Shown: positions 24,526 to 34,988, counted from the stretch's first letter. The stretch is DNA of 64,000 nucleotides from SZUA-430 sp965227535 (GCA_965227535.1 OZ245761.1:620001-684000); one strand, 5' to 3'. The notes: generated from the sequence alone by a model not told the origin. Numbers and translations are program-made.

Positions 24526-25722
24526 ATGCTCTCCGTCGCGGAGGCGCAAGCCAAAGTCATCGAAGGCCTGAAGACGCTGCCCAGCGAACAAGTCTCGCTC
24601 GGCGCTGCGCTGCATCGCGTGCTCGCGTCCGACGTCGCCTCCACGCGAACCCAACCACCCGCCGATGTCAGTGCGATGGACGGCTATGCCGTTCGCGCCC
24701 AAGACGTCGCGAGCCTGCCCGCAGCACTGAAGGTTATCGGCGAAATCCCCGCCGGCGCCATCCATCAAGGAGCGCTCGGCAAGGGCGAAGCTATCCGCAT
24801 CTTCACCGGCGCCGTCGTGCCCAAAGGCGCGACCACGATCGTCATCCAAGAAAACACAAAACGCGAAGGCGACACCGTCCACGTCATCGACGGTGCGGCG
24901 CCCGCCGGCCGCCACATCCGCCGCGCCGGCATCGACTTCAAAAAAGGCGACAAGCTGCTCAAAGCCGGCCGACGCCTGACGCCGCGCGATCTCGCCCTCG
25001 CCGCCGCGATGAACCACGCAAGCCTGCCGTGCGTGCGCCGCCCACGCATCGCCATCCTCGCCACCGGCGACGAACTCGTGCCACCAGGGACCGAACCCGG
25101 CCCAGCGCAAATCATCAGCTCATCAACAGCAGGCTTGCTCGGGCACGTACTCGAGTGGGGCGGTACGGTGCGCGAACTCGGCATCGCGCGCGACCAGATC
25201 GACGACATCAAGTTCAAGGCGACGACAGCCGAAGGCTGCGATCTCTTGGTGACGTTGGGCGGCGCGTCGGTCGGCGATCACGATCTGATTCAAAAAGCGC
25301 TCTCGCCCGAACTGAAAGTCACGTTCTGGAAAATCGCGATGCGCCCCGGCAAGCCGCTCATCTTCGGCCGCTATCAGTCGATGCCGTTCGTCGGATTGCC
25401 CGGCAATCCCGTCTCGGCGATGGTTTGCGCCCTGCTCTTCATCAAGCCGATCATCTACCGGCTTCTCGGCGCGACCGAACCCGCGTGGCGAACGGGACGC
25501 GCGCGACTTGCAACACCACTACCGGCAAATGACGAACGACAAGACTACTTACGCTGCCATGTCCGCAACGACCCCGACGGCACCGACATTGTCGAGCCCT
25601 TCCCGGTGCAGGATTCCAGTATGCTCAAACCTCTCGCACAGGCCGACGCGTTGATCGTGCGCCCGCCCGGCGATCCGGCAAAAGCCGCGGGTGACGTCGT
25701 GTCGCTCGTGCATCTCACCTAA
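24526..25722 (+). CDS. moeA: Molybdopterin molybdenumtransferase
   Basis: A 398-residue enzyme that inserts molybdate into adenylylated molybdopterin. The N-terminal lid region has QPPADVSAMDGYAV, followed by IFTGAVVPKGATTIV, the domain with RRAGIDFKKGDKLL, then the MoCF-biosynthesis fold with RIAILATGDELVPPG and LLVTLGGASVGDHDL, and KIAMRPGKPLIFG and GLPGNPVSAMVC. All are MoeA hallmarks. It follows the moaC stop by four bases, in one unit with trpGDC and moaC, an order conserved in alphaproteobacteria. No terminator stands between it and lexA, which has its own promoter. Confidence 0.96.
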   Translation: MLSVAEAQAKVIEGLKTLPSEQVSLGAALHRVLASDVASTRTQPPADVSAMDGYAVRAQDVASLPAALKVIGEIPAGAIHQGALGKGEAIRIFTGAVVPKGATTIVIQENTKREGDTVHVIDGAAPAGRHIRRAGIDFKKGDKLLKAGRRLTPRDLALAAAMNHASLPCVRRPRIAILATGDELVPPGTEPGPAQIISSSTAGLLGHVLEWGGTVRELGIARDQIDDIKFKATTAEGCDLLVTLGGASVGDHDLIQKALSPELKVTFWKIAMRPGKPLIFGRYQSMPFVGLPGNPVSAMVCALLFIKPIIYRLLGATEPAWRTGRARLATPLPANDERQDYLRCHVRNDPDGTDIVEPFPVQDSSMLKPLAQADALIVRPPGDPAKAAGDVVSLVHLT

Positions 25723-25750
25723 AAAAGGTCCCGGCCGCCCCACACGGCAG

Positions 25751-25779
25751 TTGACGTTGCTTCGGAACAACAATAGAAC
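25751..25779 (+). promoter_or_regulatory. lexA promoter with LexA operator 1 inside it
   Basis: TTGACG (25751-25756), a 17-base spacer and TAGAAC (25774-25779) make a good sigma-70-type promoter for lexA. The sequence GAAC-N7-GAAC at 25765-25779 is an exact LexA box in reverse orientation. It covers the spacer and the -10 element, so LexA bound here would block RNA polymerase. Confidence 0.8.
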
Positions 25780-25790
25780 AAACCCAGTCT

Positions 25791-25805
25791 GTTCCGACTC
25801 TGTTC
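25791..25805 (+). promoter_or_regulatory. LexA operator 2 upstream of lexA
   Basis: GTTC, seven bases (CGACTCT), GTTC matches the alphaproteobacterial SOS box exactly. It lies just downstream of the predicted transcription start, 22 bases before the lexA ATG. Together with the first box it indicates tight autoregulation of lexA. Confidence 0.85.
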
Positions 25806-25826
25806 CTAGATATGGGGCTCCGAAGC

Positions 25827-26558
25827 ATGCTTACCCGCAAGCAGTATGAATTGCTCATGTTCATCCACGAGCGTCTGCGGGAGACCGGCGTTGCACCTTC
25901 CTTCGATGAAATGAAGGAAGCCCTCGATCTCCGATCCAAATCCGGCATCCACCGCTTGATCACGGCGCTTGAAGAGCGCGGGTTCCTCCGCCGCCTCGCC
26001 CACCGCGCCCGCGCGCTGGAAGTGATCAAGCTTCCCGAAAACTCAACGATGCCCAAACCTCGAGCGCGGACAGTCACGCCCACGGCGGGAGCCGCCTCAA
26101 GACCGGCCTTCGGCGTCGTCGAATCCGGAGGCGCAATCCGCGTCCCGCAAGGACGCACTGCCGGCGCCGCCAAGCGCCTGGTCGACGTTCCGATGATGGG
26201 CCGGATCGCCGCCGGTACGCCGATCGAAGCACTGCAAAACCCGACCGACAACGTACCGGTCGCGGAATCGATGTTGGGTTCCGGCGAACACTACGCACTC
26301 GAAGTTACCGGCGACTCGATGATCAACGCCGGCATCCTGAACGGCGACACCGTCCTCATTCAGCGCGCCGACGACGCCCAATCCGGCGACATCGTCGTCG
26401 CTCTCGTCGACAATGCCGAAGCAACGCTGAAGCGCCTGCGCAAACGCGGTCAGCAAATCGCGCTCGAAGCCGCAAACCCCGCTTACGAAACCCGCATCTT
26501 CGGCCCGGACCGCGTGAAGGTCCAAGGCCGCCTCATCGGCCTCGTCCGCCGTTACTGA
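25827..26558 (+). CDS. lexA: SOS repressor LexA
   Basis: A 243-residue SOS repressor. The winged-helix DNA-binding domain is at residues 1-68 (MLTRKQYELLMFIHERL, APSFDEMKEALDLRSKSGIHRLITALEERGFL), a linker follows to about 115, and the S24 self-cleaving domain has the Ala129-Gly130 cleavage site (GRIAAGTP), Ser164 (TGDSM) and Lys202 (ATLKRL). RecA filaments trigger autocleavage after DNA damage. The ATG at 25827 begins the canonical MLTRKQ sequence; the open frame starts five codons earlier. Two exact LexA boxes lie upstream. The 3' end overlaps the convergent comEC by seven bases. Confidence 0.97.
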   Translation: MLTRKQYELLMFIHERLRETGVAPSFDEMKEALDLRSKSGIHRLITALEERGFLRRLAHRARALEVIKLPENSTMPKPRARTVTPTAGAASRPAFGVVESGGAIRVPQGRTAGAAKRLVDVPMMGRIAAGTPIEALQNPTDNVPVAESMLGSGEHYALEVTGDSMINAGILNGDTVLIQRADDAQSGDIVVALVDNAEATLKRLRKRGQQIALEAANPAYETRIFGPDRVKVQGRLIGLVRRY

Positions 26559-28732
26559 GCGGACCCAGCCCACGGTCGCGCGCCCCGCTCGCGCGCGACC
26601 GACGTCCAAACGACGCGCCCATCCTCAAGCCGCATCTCGATCGCACCCTCGCGCCGCAATAAGCCGCGCGTGACCAAAACCTGCGGCCCATTGCAAGACG
26701 GCCGCCAACCGCGCGCCAAGTCGACAACGACGGCAACGCGCGAGCAATCTTCCACCAACGCCTCCGCACTGAACGCGACAAGCAACGGCGAGCGGCCGCC
26801 GACATGCGCGACGCAGCCCACCGCGTCGCACACGAACCCACCGTGATCGTCCTTGGTCACAGCCGACACCTCGCGCGAGTCGCCATCCCGCCGAAGCCAA
26901 ATCTCCGCATCGAACCGCCCGCGCCGCGACGACAGCAAATGCAGCGCCCCGTCCGCATCGCGAAACGCGACATTGTCGCCGTCCGCTGCAATCAACACAT
27001 CCGGCACGCGCGCGTTCGGCAGGACCGCAAGCCCAACGGCCACCGCAACAAGTCCAAACCAGCGCCAACTCGCCATCCATATCGCCAGCCACAGCCCGCC
27101 TGCGACGATCAGCAACAACCCTTCGATCGGCCAAGCCCCAACGGCGACCGTCGCCCCGGGCCATGACGCCACCCAATGCGCGACCCAAAGCATGGCATCG
27201 AGCCCAACCTCCATCGCGGCCAGCGGAATCGCTTCTAGTCCGAACGGCATGAGCAACAGCGCGAAGACGCCGGCCGGCATGATCAGAAAACTGACGATCG
27301 GCGTCACCATAACGTTCGCCGCAACCCCATAGTCCGCAAACCGATTGAAGTGAAACGCGGCCAGCGGCGCCGAAGCCAACCCGGCAATGAAACTCGTCGC
27401 CGCCGCTCCGAGCAGCATCCCCCAAGCCGTTCGAACAACGCCGCGCGGCTCGACATCACCGATCCGCCGCTCGTTCCACCACTCATAAGCCGCAATCAGC
27501 GCCACGACAGCGGCGAACGACATCTGAAAACTCGGATCGATCCAAGCCTCCGGCGTCAGCGCCAAAATAATCACAGCCGCGACGGCGACACTGCGCATGT
27601 TCAACGCCGACCGGTCGAACAGAATGGCGACGAGCGCGACCGTTATCATAACAAACGCCCGTTGCGTCGGCACCGAAGCGCCGCTCAAGAGCAAATACGC
27701 AAACGACGCCACGATTGCCGCCGCCGCAGCCCACTTCTTCACCGGATAATTCAGGACAATCGCTGGGATCATCGCGAAGATGAGCCGCAGCGCCATGAAG
27801 AACCCAAACCCGGCCAGCGCCATATGCAGACCCGAAATCGACAACAGATGCGCGAGGCTAGAATCCCGCATCGCCTCATTGTCTTCGTCCGAGATGAGCC
27901 CGCGCTCGCCCGTCAGAAACGCGGCAGCAATCGGGCCGGTGCGCGGCGACATCGCTGCCATGATCCGCTCGCTCACCGCGCGTCGCACTTCTTGAACGGC
28001 GCTATCCAAGAACTCGCCGAACGTGTCCTCACGCGGTACATCGATCTTCACCACGGGCGAGAGCGAAAACCCAACCGCCCCAATGCCGTCGAACCAAAGC
28101 TTCCGCCCGAAATCGTACGACCCCGGCGCAACAGGCGCAGGAAGTGGCTTCAGGGTCGCGCGCACCTGAATCCAATCGCCCGGCGACAGCACCTCGTTCT
28201 TCTTGTTGATCGAAATGCGAATGCGATGCGGCGCCTGTCGCAGCGAAGGCTTGGTCGCCTCGATGTCCAACCACACGCGCGTCCGCCCACGCTCAGCCGG
28301 CTCAAGTCGCGCCACGCGCCCTGTGATCGCTAGCATCCGCGTCTCGGACGCGAGCACCACAATGTCGTTCGTCTGCGCCCGCACGACGGCCAACGAGAAA
28401 CCGGCGCAAATTCCAGCCACAATCGCCGCCGCACTAACGATGGCGACGTGAACGTCGAGCCGCCGCACAATGACCCAAGCAACGATCGCAACAACGCCAA
28501 CCCCGATGGTCCACCCGGCAGGCTCGAACGGCAGCGCGAAGTAACCGCCGATCCCGACACCCATCAGCACCGGCACGAACAGCACCCGGCGCCCGGCATC
28601 CGCGCGCCACCCTTCGGCGATCGCGCGCGGCAGACCCGCGACAAACGCAACCGCCCAGCGCGCAACGTCGCGCCAGTCCCACCGGCGCAGCATTTCGCGG
28701 GGTTTCACGGCTTCGCTCAAACGAGGCCTCAT
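26552..28732 (-). CDS. comEC: ComEC/Rec2 family DNA uptake channel protein
   Basis: A 726-residue multi-pass membrane protein. An N-terminal soluble OB-like domain between helices (ITGRVARLEPAERGRTRVWL to KPLPAPVAPGSYDFGRKLWFDGIG) precedes the competence domain with about eight helices, including LLSISGLHMALAGFGFFMALR and SGASVPTQRAFVM, which are the ComEC core signatures. The C-terminal MBL-like part is short and lacks clear metal ligands. In competent bacteria it passes single-stranded DNA into the cytoplasm; many alphaproteobacteria carry it with no shown competence. The start at 28732 (MRPRLSEAV) was preferred over 28780, which leaves almost no space for the divergent gltX promoter. Its 3' end overlaps lexA. 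Confidence 0.9.
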   Translation of the reverse strand: MRPRLSEAVKPREMLRRWDWRDVARWAVAFVAGLPRAIAEGWRADAGRRVLFVPVLMGVGIGGYFALPFEPAGWTIGVGVVAIVAWVIVRRLDVHVAIVSAAAIVAGICAGFSLAVVRAQTNDIVVLASETRMLAITGRVARLEPAERGRTRVWLDIEATKPSLRQAPHRIRISINKKNEVLSPGDWIQVRATLKPLPAPVAPGSYDFGRKLWFDGIGAVGFSLSPVVKIDVPREDTFGEFLDSAVQEVRRAVSERIMAAMSPRTGPIAAAFLTGERGLISDEDNEAMRDSSLAHLLSISGLHMALAGFGFFMALRLIFAMIPAIVLNYPVKKWAAAAAIVASFAYLLLSGASVPTQRAFVMITVALVAILFDRSALNMRSVAVAAVIILALTPEAWIDPSFQMSFAAVVALIAAYEWWNERRIGDVEPRGVVRTAWGMLLGAAATSFIAGLASAPLAAFHFNRFADYGVAANVMVTPIVSFLIMPAGVFALLLMPFGLEAIPLAAMEVGLDAMLWVAHWVASWPGATVAVGAWPIEGLLLIVAGGLWLAIWMASWRWFGLVAVAVGLAVLPNARVPDVLIAADGDNVAFRDADGALHLLSSRRGRFDAEIWLRRDGDSREVSAVTKDDHGGFVCDAVGCVAHVGGRSPLLVAFSAEALVEDCSRVAVVVDLARGWRPSCNGPQVLVTRGLLRREGAIEMRLEDGRVVWTSVARERGARPWAGSAQ

Positions 28733-28806
28733 GCTAAGGACGGGCGCGTTTCGGCCAATCGGCCGGCGCCTGGAACTCAAATCGAAATCGAACTCAAAGT
28801 CGAATC

Positions 28807-30198
28807 ATGAAGATCGTCACGCGCTTCGCCCCCTCCCCCACCGGCTACCTCCACATCGGCGGCGCGCGCACCGCGCTGTTCAACTGGCTCTATTCGCGCC
28901 ACCACAAAGGCATCTTCCGCCTGCGCATCGAAGACACCGACCGCCAGCGCTCCACCCCCGCCGCCATCGAAGCGATTATCGAAGGCCTGCAATGGTTGGG
29001 CCTGAACTGGGACGACGAAATCGTCTACCAATTCTCCCGCGCCGAAAGACACGCCGAGGTTGCCAAACAACTTCTGGCTCAAGGCCGCGCCTACCACTGC
29101 TACGCGTCGCCCGAAGAACTCGAGCAAATGCGCGAAGAGCAACGCGCTGCAGGCAAACCAATCCGTTACGACGGCCGCTGGCGGGACAAACCTGCGTCGG
29201 ATCATCGCCCCAACGTCGCGCCCGTAATCCGGATCAAGGCGCCGCAAACGGGCGAGACGATCATCCGAGACCAGGTCCAAGGCGACGTCCGCTTCGGCAA
29301 TGACGTGCTGGACGATTTCATCCTGCTGCGCTCCGATGGCACGCCGACCTACATGCTCTCCGTCGTCGTCGACGATCACGACATGGGCGTGACCCACATC
29401 ATCCGCGGCGACGACCATCTGACGAACGCCGCGCGCCAGCGCCAAATCATCGACGCCATGGGCTGGCCCGAACCGGTCTACGCGCATCTGCCGCTGATGC
29501 ACGGCGAAGACGGTCAGAAACTGTCGAAGCGCCACGGCGCCCTCGGCATCCACGAATACAAAGACCTGGGTTACCTGCCCGAAGCGATGCGCAACTATCT
29601 ACTGCGCCTGGGCTGGAGCCACGGCGACGACGAAATCATCCCGACCGCGCAGGCGATCGAGTGGTTCAGTCTAGAAAACATCGGCCGCAGCCCCGCGCGC
29701 GTCGATTTCAAAAAACTCGACAACGTCAACGGCCACTACATGCGCCAAGCATCCAACGAAGCCTTGGCCGACGCGACGCTGCCTCTATTCAAAGGCGCGG
29801 CGAGCGCCGACCTGCGCGCGAAACTGATAGCCGCCATGCCGGGCCTGAAGGAGCGCGCCAAGACACTCGTCGAACTCGCCGACAGCGCCCAATTCTTGAC
29901 CGCAACGCGTCCCCTGAACGTCGACGACAAGGCTCAGAAACTCCTGACGCCGGAAGCCCGCGCTCTCCTCGCCCGGCTCAAAACAGTGTTCGAGCAAACC
30001 ACCGCGTGGGACGGCCCATCCCTCGACGCCGCAGCCCGCAATTTCGCAGAGGCGAACGGCCTGAAACTCGGCGCCATCGCACAACCGCTGCGTGCCGCCC
30101 TCACCGGCCGAAGCACCTCACCTGGCATTTTCGACGTGCTGGCGGTGTTAGGAAGGGCAGAATCGCTGGCCCGGATCTCTGACCAAGCACACCAATAG
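28807..30198 (+). CDS. gltX: Glutamyl-tRNA synthetase
   Basis: A 463-residue class I aminoacyl-tRNA synthetase that charges tRNA-Glu, and possibly tRNA-Gln for later amidation. The HIGH motif appears as HIGG at residues 16-19 in FAPSPTGYLHIGGART, the KMSKS motif as KLSKR from residue 238, and the class signature RIEDTDRQRS is at about 40-49. The C-terminal anticodon-binding helices are complete. Alphaproteobacteria often have two GltX paralogs; only one is here. It is divergent from comEC and followed 124 bases later by gltA. Confidence 0.96.
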   Translation: MKIVTRFAPSPTGYLHIGGARTALFNWLYSRHHKGIFRLRIEDTDRQRSTPAAIEAIIEGLQWLGLNWDDEIVYQFSRAERHAEVAKQLLAQGRAYHCYASPEELEQMREEQRAAGKPIRYDGRWRDKPASDHRPNVAPVIRIKAPQTGETIIRDQVQGDVRFGNDVLDDFILLRSDGTPTYMLSVVVDDHDMGVTHIIRGDDHLTNAARQRQIIDAMGWPEPVYAHLPLMHGEDGQKLSKRHGALGIHEYKDLGYLPEAMRNYLLRLGWSHGDDEIIPTAQAIEWFSLENIGRSPARVDFKKLDNVNGHYMRQASNEALADATLPLFKGAASADLRAKLIAAMPGLKERAKTLVELADSAQFLTATRPLNVDDKAQKLLTPEARALLARLKTVFEQTTAWDGPSLDAAARNFAEANGLKLGAIAQPLRAALTGRSTSPGIFDVLAVLGRAESLARISDQAHQ

Positions 30199-30322
30199 AG
30201 GGCATACCCCGCCCCAAAACGTGTGGTAAATCAGAGTTCACGCGGCGTATACGAAATCGAATATATTGCGGCGCACAATTGCTGAGACTCAGTTCCGGCG
30301 CCCCAAATCACTGGAGGTCCCC

Positions 30323-31636
<1,314 letters not shown>

Positions 31637-31650
31637 GCTGCAATCGAATT

Positions 31651-32868
31651 CTAAGGGGCGGCACCTTCGGGCGCTGCCCCTTTTTCCTTTTTGGGCTCGC
31701 GCAAAATCGCAAGCACCGCTCGCGCGGCACGCAAGCTCGGCTTCTCATCGCCAAGCCCCAACGCCTTCACCGCCTCGGCCGACGCCGTAACCTGAGCGAC
31801 GCGCGTTGCCGGGTTCATGATGAGCGGGATCAACGCCGCCGACAGCTTCTCGGGCGTGCAGTCTTCCTGAATAAGTTCCGGAATTGCCTGCCGGTTCAAT
31901 ATCAAATTCACCAGTGTGACGAACGGCACGCGGATATACCGCCGCGCGATCGCCGCCGTAAGCCGTCCGACTTTATAGCCGATCACCATCGGCGTCGCGC
32001 TCAACGCCAATTCCGTTGACACGGTGCCGGACGCCGCCAGCGCCACGTCGGCGGCCTCGAACGCCGCGAACTTCTCCTGCGCGTCCTCGACGACGATCAC
32101 CGGATGGTCCCATTGCGCCACGCGCGCCTTTACGTTCGCCGCCACATTCGCAACCGTGGGCAGGACGATGCGCAGCTTACCAGCCTTTGCTTCAGTCATC
32201 TCGATGGCCCCGCGAAACACCGGCCAAAGAAAGCGGATCTCGTTAAGCCGGCTGCCCGGCAGCAAAACCAAAATGCGCTCATCCGCACCGATGCCGTACT
32301 TCGCACGGAACGTCGCGCCCAGGCCCGCCGTCGGCGCGCGCTCGACGACGGGATGTCCGACAAACGTAGCCTTCAATCCCGCATCGGCGAAGAACGGCAC
32401 TTCAAACGGCAGCAGGCACAGCACGTGATCGAAATACGCCGCCATCTTCTTCGCCCGATCGGGCCGCGACGCCCACACCTGCGGCGCCACATAGCTGACA
32501 AGCTTTAGATCCGGCGACCGCTTTCGAATGGCCCGCGCCACCCGATGCGTGAAGTCCGGGCTGTCGATCGTCACCGTAATATCCGGCTTCATCTTGGCCG
32601 CGAACTCCGCCGCCTGACGAACGCGCGCGAGTATGCGTGGAATGCGCGGCACCACTTCGCGCAAACCCATCACCGACGTGTCATCGAGCGGAAACAGACT
32701 CTGCAATCCGCCCGCCCGCATCATCGGCCCACCGACACCGATAATGTTCACGTTCCCGCCGGTAAGCTGCTTCAGCCCCTCAATCAGCTGTCCGCCAAGC
32801 GCATCGCCGGAGGGCTCGCCGGCCACGAGCATGATCGTAGGCGTCGCAGCAACCACCAAGCCCGTCAT
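31651..32868 (-). CDS. lpxB: Lipid-A-disaccharide synthase
   Basis: A 405-residue inverting glycosyltransferase of family GT19 that joins 2,3-diacyl-GlcN-1-P and UDP-diacyl-GlcN at the inner membrane. Signatures are MLVAGEPSGDALGGQL, VGGPMMRAGGLQSLFPLDDTSVMGLREVVPRI, DSPDFTHRVA, SYVAPQVWASRPDRAKKMA, GHPVVE, LLPGSRLNEI and SGTVSTELAL. The start at 32868 gives a four-base overlap with lpxI (ATGA); the open frame upstream adds seven unlikely residues. The C-terminal tail (EKGAAPEGAAP) is encoded by the gltA terminator sequence read on the other strand. It is the last gene of the long rpsB-to-lpxB cluster. Confidence 0.96.
   Translation of the reverse strand: MTGLVVAATPTIMLVAGEPSGDALGGQLIEGLKQLTGGNVNIIGVGGPMMRAGGLQSLFPLDDTSVMGLREVVPRIPRILARVRQAAEFAAKMKPDITVTIDSPDFTHRVARAIRKRSPDLKLVSYVAPQVWASRPDRAKKMAAYFDHVLCLLPFEVPFFADAGLKATFVGHPVVERAPTAGLGATFRAKYGIGADERILVLLPGSRLNEIRFLWPVFRGAIEMTEAKAGKLRIVLPTVANVAANVKARVAQWDHPVIVVEDAQEKFAAFEAADVALAASGTVSTELALSATPMVIGYKVGRLTAAIARRYIRVPFVTLVNLILNRQAIPELIQEDCTPEKLSAALIPLIMNPATRVAQVTASAEAVKALGLGDEKPSLRAARAVLAILREPKKEKGAAPEGAAP
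31653..31692 (+). terminator. Rho-independent terminator of gltA, inside the lpxB 3' end
   Basis: AGGGGC (31654-31659) pairs with GCCCCT (31676-31681); inner pairs and a TTCG loop extend the stem. TTTTT, CC and TTTTT follow. It begins 17 bases beyond the gltA stop. On the other strand these bases are the last codons of lpxB (Lys/Gly/Ala/Pro-rich tail). The minus strand has no T-run after the hairpin, so it works for gltA only. Confidence 0.88.
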
Positions 32869-33695
32869 GCGTCCACCGTATCCGCACACACGAAGAGACC
32901 AAGCTCATCGGCGCGCGCACGCACCCGCGCCTCGTCCATGATCACGCTTCGGCCGGCCTCGATCAGAATGCCGGCCAAGCCCGCCTTAGCCGCGTTCACC
33001 ACCGTGCTCACGCCGATCGCGGGCGGATCGATTGTCACAAGCTGAGTAGGCCCCATCGCCTTGACGAGAATCGCATTCGCCCGGGGTCCTTCATCGAGCG
33101 AGGCCAGCATCGCATCGGTGCCGGCCCGAGCTTCACGAGCGATTACGGTTGTGCCTTCGACCACGACGGCCTGGCCCTGCTTCGTCGCGCCATGCTCCTT
33201 GGCAAGCTTAAGCGCCGTCTTGAACGACGCCTTGACGGCATCGCTCGGCGCAGTGCGTGTCAAACATCCCATAGCCGCCGTCAGCCCGGGCGCCACCATC
33301 AACGGCGAAACGACCGTCATGCCGCGCGCCGCCAGCATCGTAGCAATGGTTCGATGCAAACGATCGTCGCTCCGCTCCAAGGTCCCCAACAGCCGAACGA
33401 GAAAAACGATACCGCCCCAATCCGGCCGCAGCTTGACCTTACCGCCGTCCGGCCGCGCGAGTTTGCCGGCGAACACCACGTCCTTGCAGCCGTTGCGCTG
33501 CAAAGCGGCGAACGTCGTGCCGATCTTGCTGATGGGATTGCGTTCATGCGGAATGGCCGCCTCGAACGTCTCCGCGAACTCGTCAACGGCAGCGACGAAA
33601 TAGGGACGGCCAACGCGCTCGCAAGCCTGCACGATCTGGCGCGGCATGTCGCCGGAGCCTGCAACAATCCCAAGCTTGCGCTGTGCGACCGTCAC
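32865..33695 (-). CDS. lpxI: UDP-2,3-diacylglucosamine pyrophosphatase LpxI
   Basis: A 276-residue enzyme (formerly DUF1009) that hydrolyses UDP-2,3-diacyl-GlcN to lipid X; it replaces LpxH in alphaproteobacteria. The N-terminal KLGIVAGSGDMPRQI and the C-terminal SVIMDEARVRARADELGLFVCADT, with VVEGTTVIAREARAGTDAML between, are typical. I chose GTG at 33695, which forms a GTGA four-base overlap with the lpxA stop and gives a leader matching the family; the open frame starting at 33731 would run 40 bases into lpxA. Neighbours lpxA and lpxB catalyse the first and next steps of lipid A synthesis. Confidence 0.93.
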   Translation of the reverse strand: MTVAQRKLGIVAGSGDMPRQIVQACERVGRPYFVAAVDEFAETFEAAIPHERNPISKIGTTFAALQRNGCKDVVFAGKLARPDGGKVKLRPDWGGIVFLVRLLGTLERSDDRLHRTIATMLAARGMTVVSPLMVAPGLTAAMGCLTRTAPSDAVKASFKTALKLAKEHGATKQGQAVVVEGTTVIAREARAGTDAMLASLDEGPRANAILVKAMGPTQLVTIDPPAIGVSTVVNAAKAGLAGILIEAGRSVIMDEARVRARADELGLFVCADTVDA

Positions 33696-34501
33696 GTCGT
33701 CTCGGCGCGGCTCTCGCGATTGGGCATGCATAGCGGACGATTTCCGCCGGAGCGGATGAAGTTCACGATATCCATGACCTCCTGATTGTTCGCAAACAGT
33801 TCGGCAACGTCGGCCAGACGCTCTTGAAACGTGCCTTCCTGCGCAAACAACAGGCGGTAGGCATTGCGCAATTCGTGAATCTGGTCGCGCGTGAAGCTGC
33901 GCCGCTTCAGGCCCACGAGATTGAGGCCCGCGAGATAGGCGCGATTGCCCATCACCGAACCGTACGGAATAAGGTCGCCCTCAAGCCCGGCCATGCCGCC
34001 AACGAACGCATGCTTGCCGATGCGGCTGAACTGATGGACCGCGGCGCCGCCGCCTAGCCAGACGAAATCCTCGATGACGACGTGTCCGCCGACCATCGCG
34101 TTGTTGGCGAACACGCAGTTGCTGCCGACGTTACAGTCATGCGCGACGTGGCTGTCGGCCATGAACATGCAGTTGTCGCCCACACGCGTCATGGCCCCGC
34201 CTTTGGCAGTGCCCGGGTTCATCGTCACGTGCTCGCGGATGATGTTGTTCGCGCCGATGACAAGCTCTGTCGGTTCGCCCTTATAGGCGAGGCTCTGCGG
34301 CGGTTGCCCCAGCGACGCGAACGGATAGACGACAGTGTCTTTTCCGATCGTCGTGTGCCCGTCGACGCAGACATGATTGATCAGCCGCACGTTCTCATGC
34401 AGCACGACGTTCGCGCCGACGACGCAGAACGGACCGATCTCGACGCTTTCGTGAACTTTCGCGCCACGCTCGATAACGGCACTCGGGTGGATTTTAGTCA
34501 T
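33692..34501 (-). CDS. lpxA: UDP-N-acetylglucosamine acyltransferase
   Basis: A 269-residue left-handed parallel beta-helix protein of hexapeptide repeats (IGPFCVVGANVVLHENVRL and so on), trimeric in known cases. It transfers 3-hydroxyacyl from ACP to UDP-GlcNAc, the first step of lipid A. The catalytic His is in ADSHVAHDCNVGSN, and the C-terminal helical part (RDQIHELRNAYRLLFAQ) is typical. ATG at 34501 overlaps the fabZ stop by eight bases; a TTG one codon earlier is less likely. It is coupled to lpxI downstream by GTGA. Confidence 0.97.
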   Translation of the reverse strand: MTKIHPSAVIERGAKVHESVEIGPFCVVGANVVLHENVRLINHVCVDGHTTIGKDTVVYPFASLGQPPQSLAYKGEPTELVIGANNIIREHVTMNPGTAKGGAMTRVGDNCMFMADSHVAHDCNVGSNCVFANNAMVGGHVVIEDFVWLGGGAAVHQFSRIGKHAFVGGMAGLEGDLIPYGSVMGNRAYLAGLNLVGLKRRSFTRDQIHELRNAYRLLFAQEGTFQERLADVAELFANNQEVMDIVNFIRSGGNRPLCMPNRESRAETT

Positions 34502-34988
34502 CAACGTTCGCCGGCTTTCCGTTTTTATCCATGATCATCGCACTGAACTCAGCTTCGGCGCACAACTTGCCGTTCACATAGGCCTCGCCGGCAAACCGCC
34601 AAACTGGTTTGCGCGCGCGCTGTAATTTGACGGGAATCATCAAGATCTCGCCGGGCATGACCGGCGCACGAAACCGCGCGCGGTCGATTGACATGAAATA
34701 GACAAGCTTGTCTTCCGCGCTCGCATTCATCGAATACATCACGAGCGCACCGGCCGTCTGCGCCATCGCTTCGACAATGAGAACGCCGGGCATGATCGGA
34801 TAGCCTGGAAAATGCCCGAGAAAAATCGGGTCGCTGATCGAGATGGCGCGCACGCCGGTCGCGCTGACGTCCGGCAAGATGTCGATCATCTTGTCGATCA
34901 GCAGCATCGGCGGCCGATGCGGCAGCAACTCCATAATCCGCTTCGTGTCGGCGGTCTGAAGCTGTGTCTTAGCTTCCATCGCGCTCAT
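34494..34988 (-). CDS. fabZ: 3-hydroxyacyl-ACP dehydratase FabZ
   Basis: A 164-residue hot-dog-fold dehydratase of fatty acid elongation. The catalytic His is in FLGHFPGYPIMPGVLIVEAMAQTAG (His of GHFPG and Glu of EAMAQ). The position between lpxD and lpxA is universal in Proteobacteria; FabZ and LpxA/LpxD compete for 3-hydroxyacyl-ACP. I chose ATG at 34988, which has GGGAAAG upstream and overlaps the lpxD 3' end by about 20 bases; ATG at 34979 is an alternative. The longer open frame reads an unlikely Arg/Ser-rich peptide inside lpxD. Confidence 0.95.
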   Translation of the reverse strand: MSAMEAKTQLQTADTKRIMELLPHRPPMLLIDKMIDILPDVSATGVRAISISDPIFLGHFPGYPIMPGVLIVEAMAQTAGALVMYSMNASAEDKLVYFMSIDRARFRAPVMPGEILMIPVKLQRARKPVWRFAGEAYVNGKLCAEAEFSAMIMDKNGKPANVDD

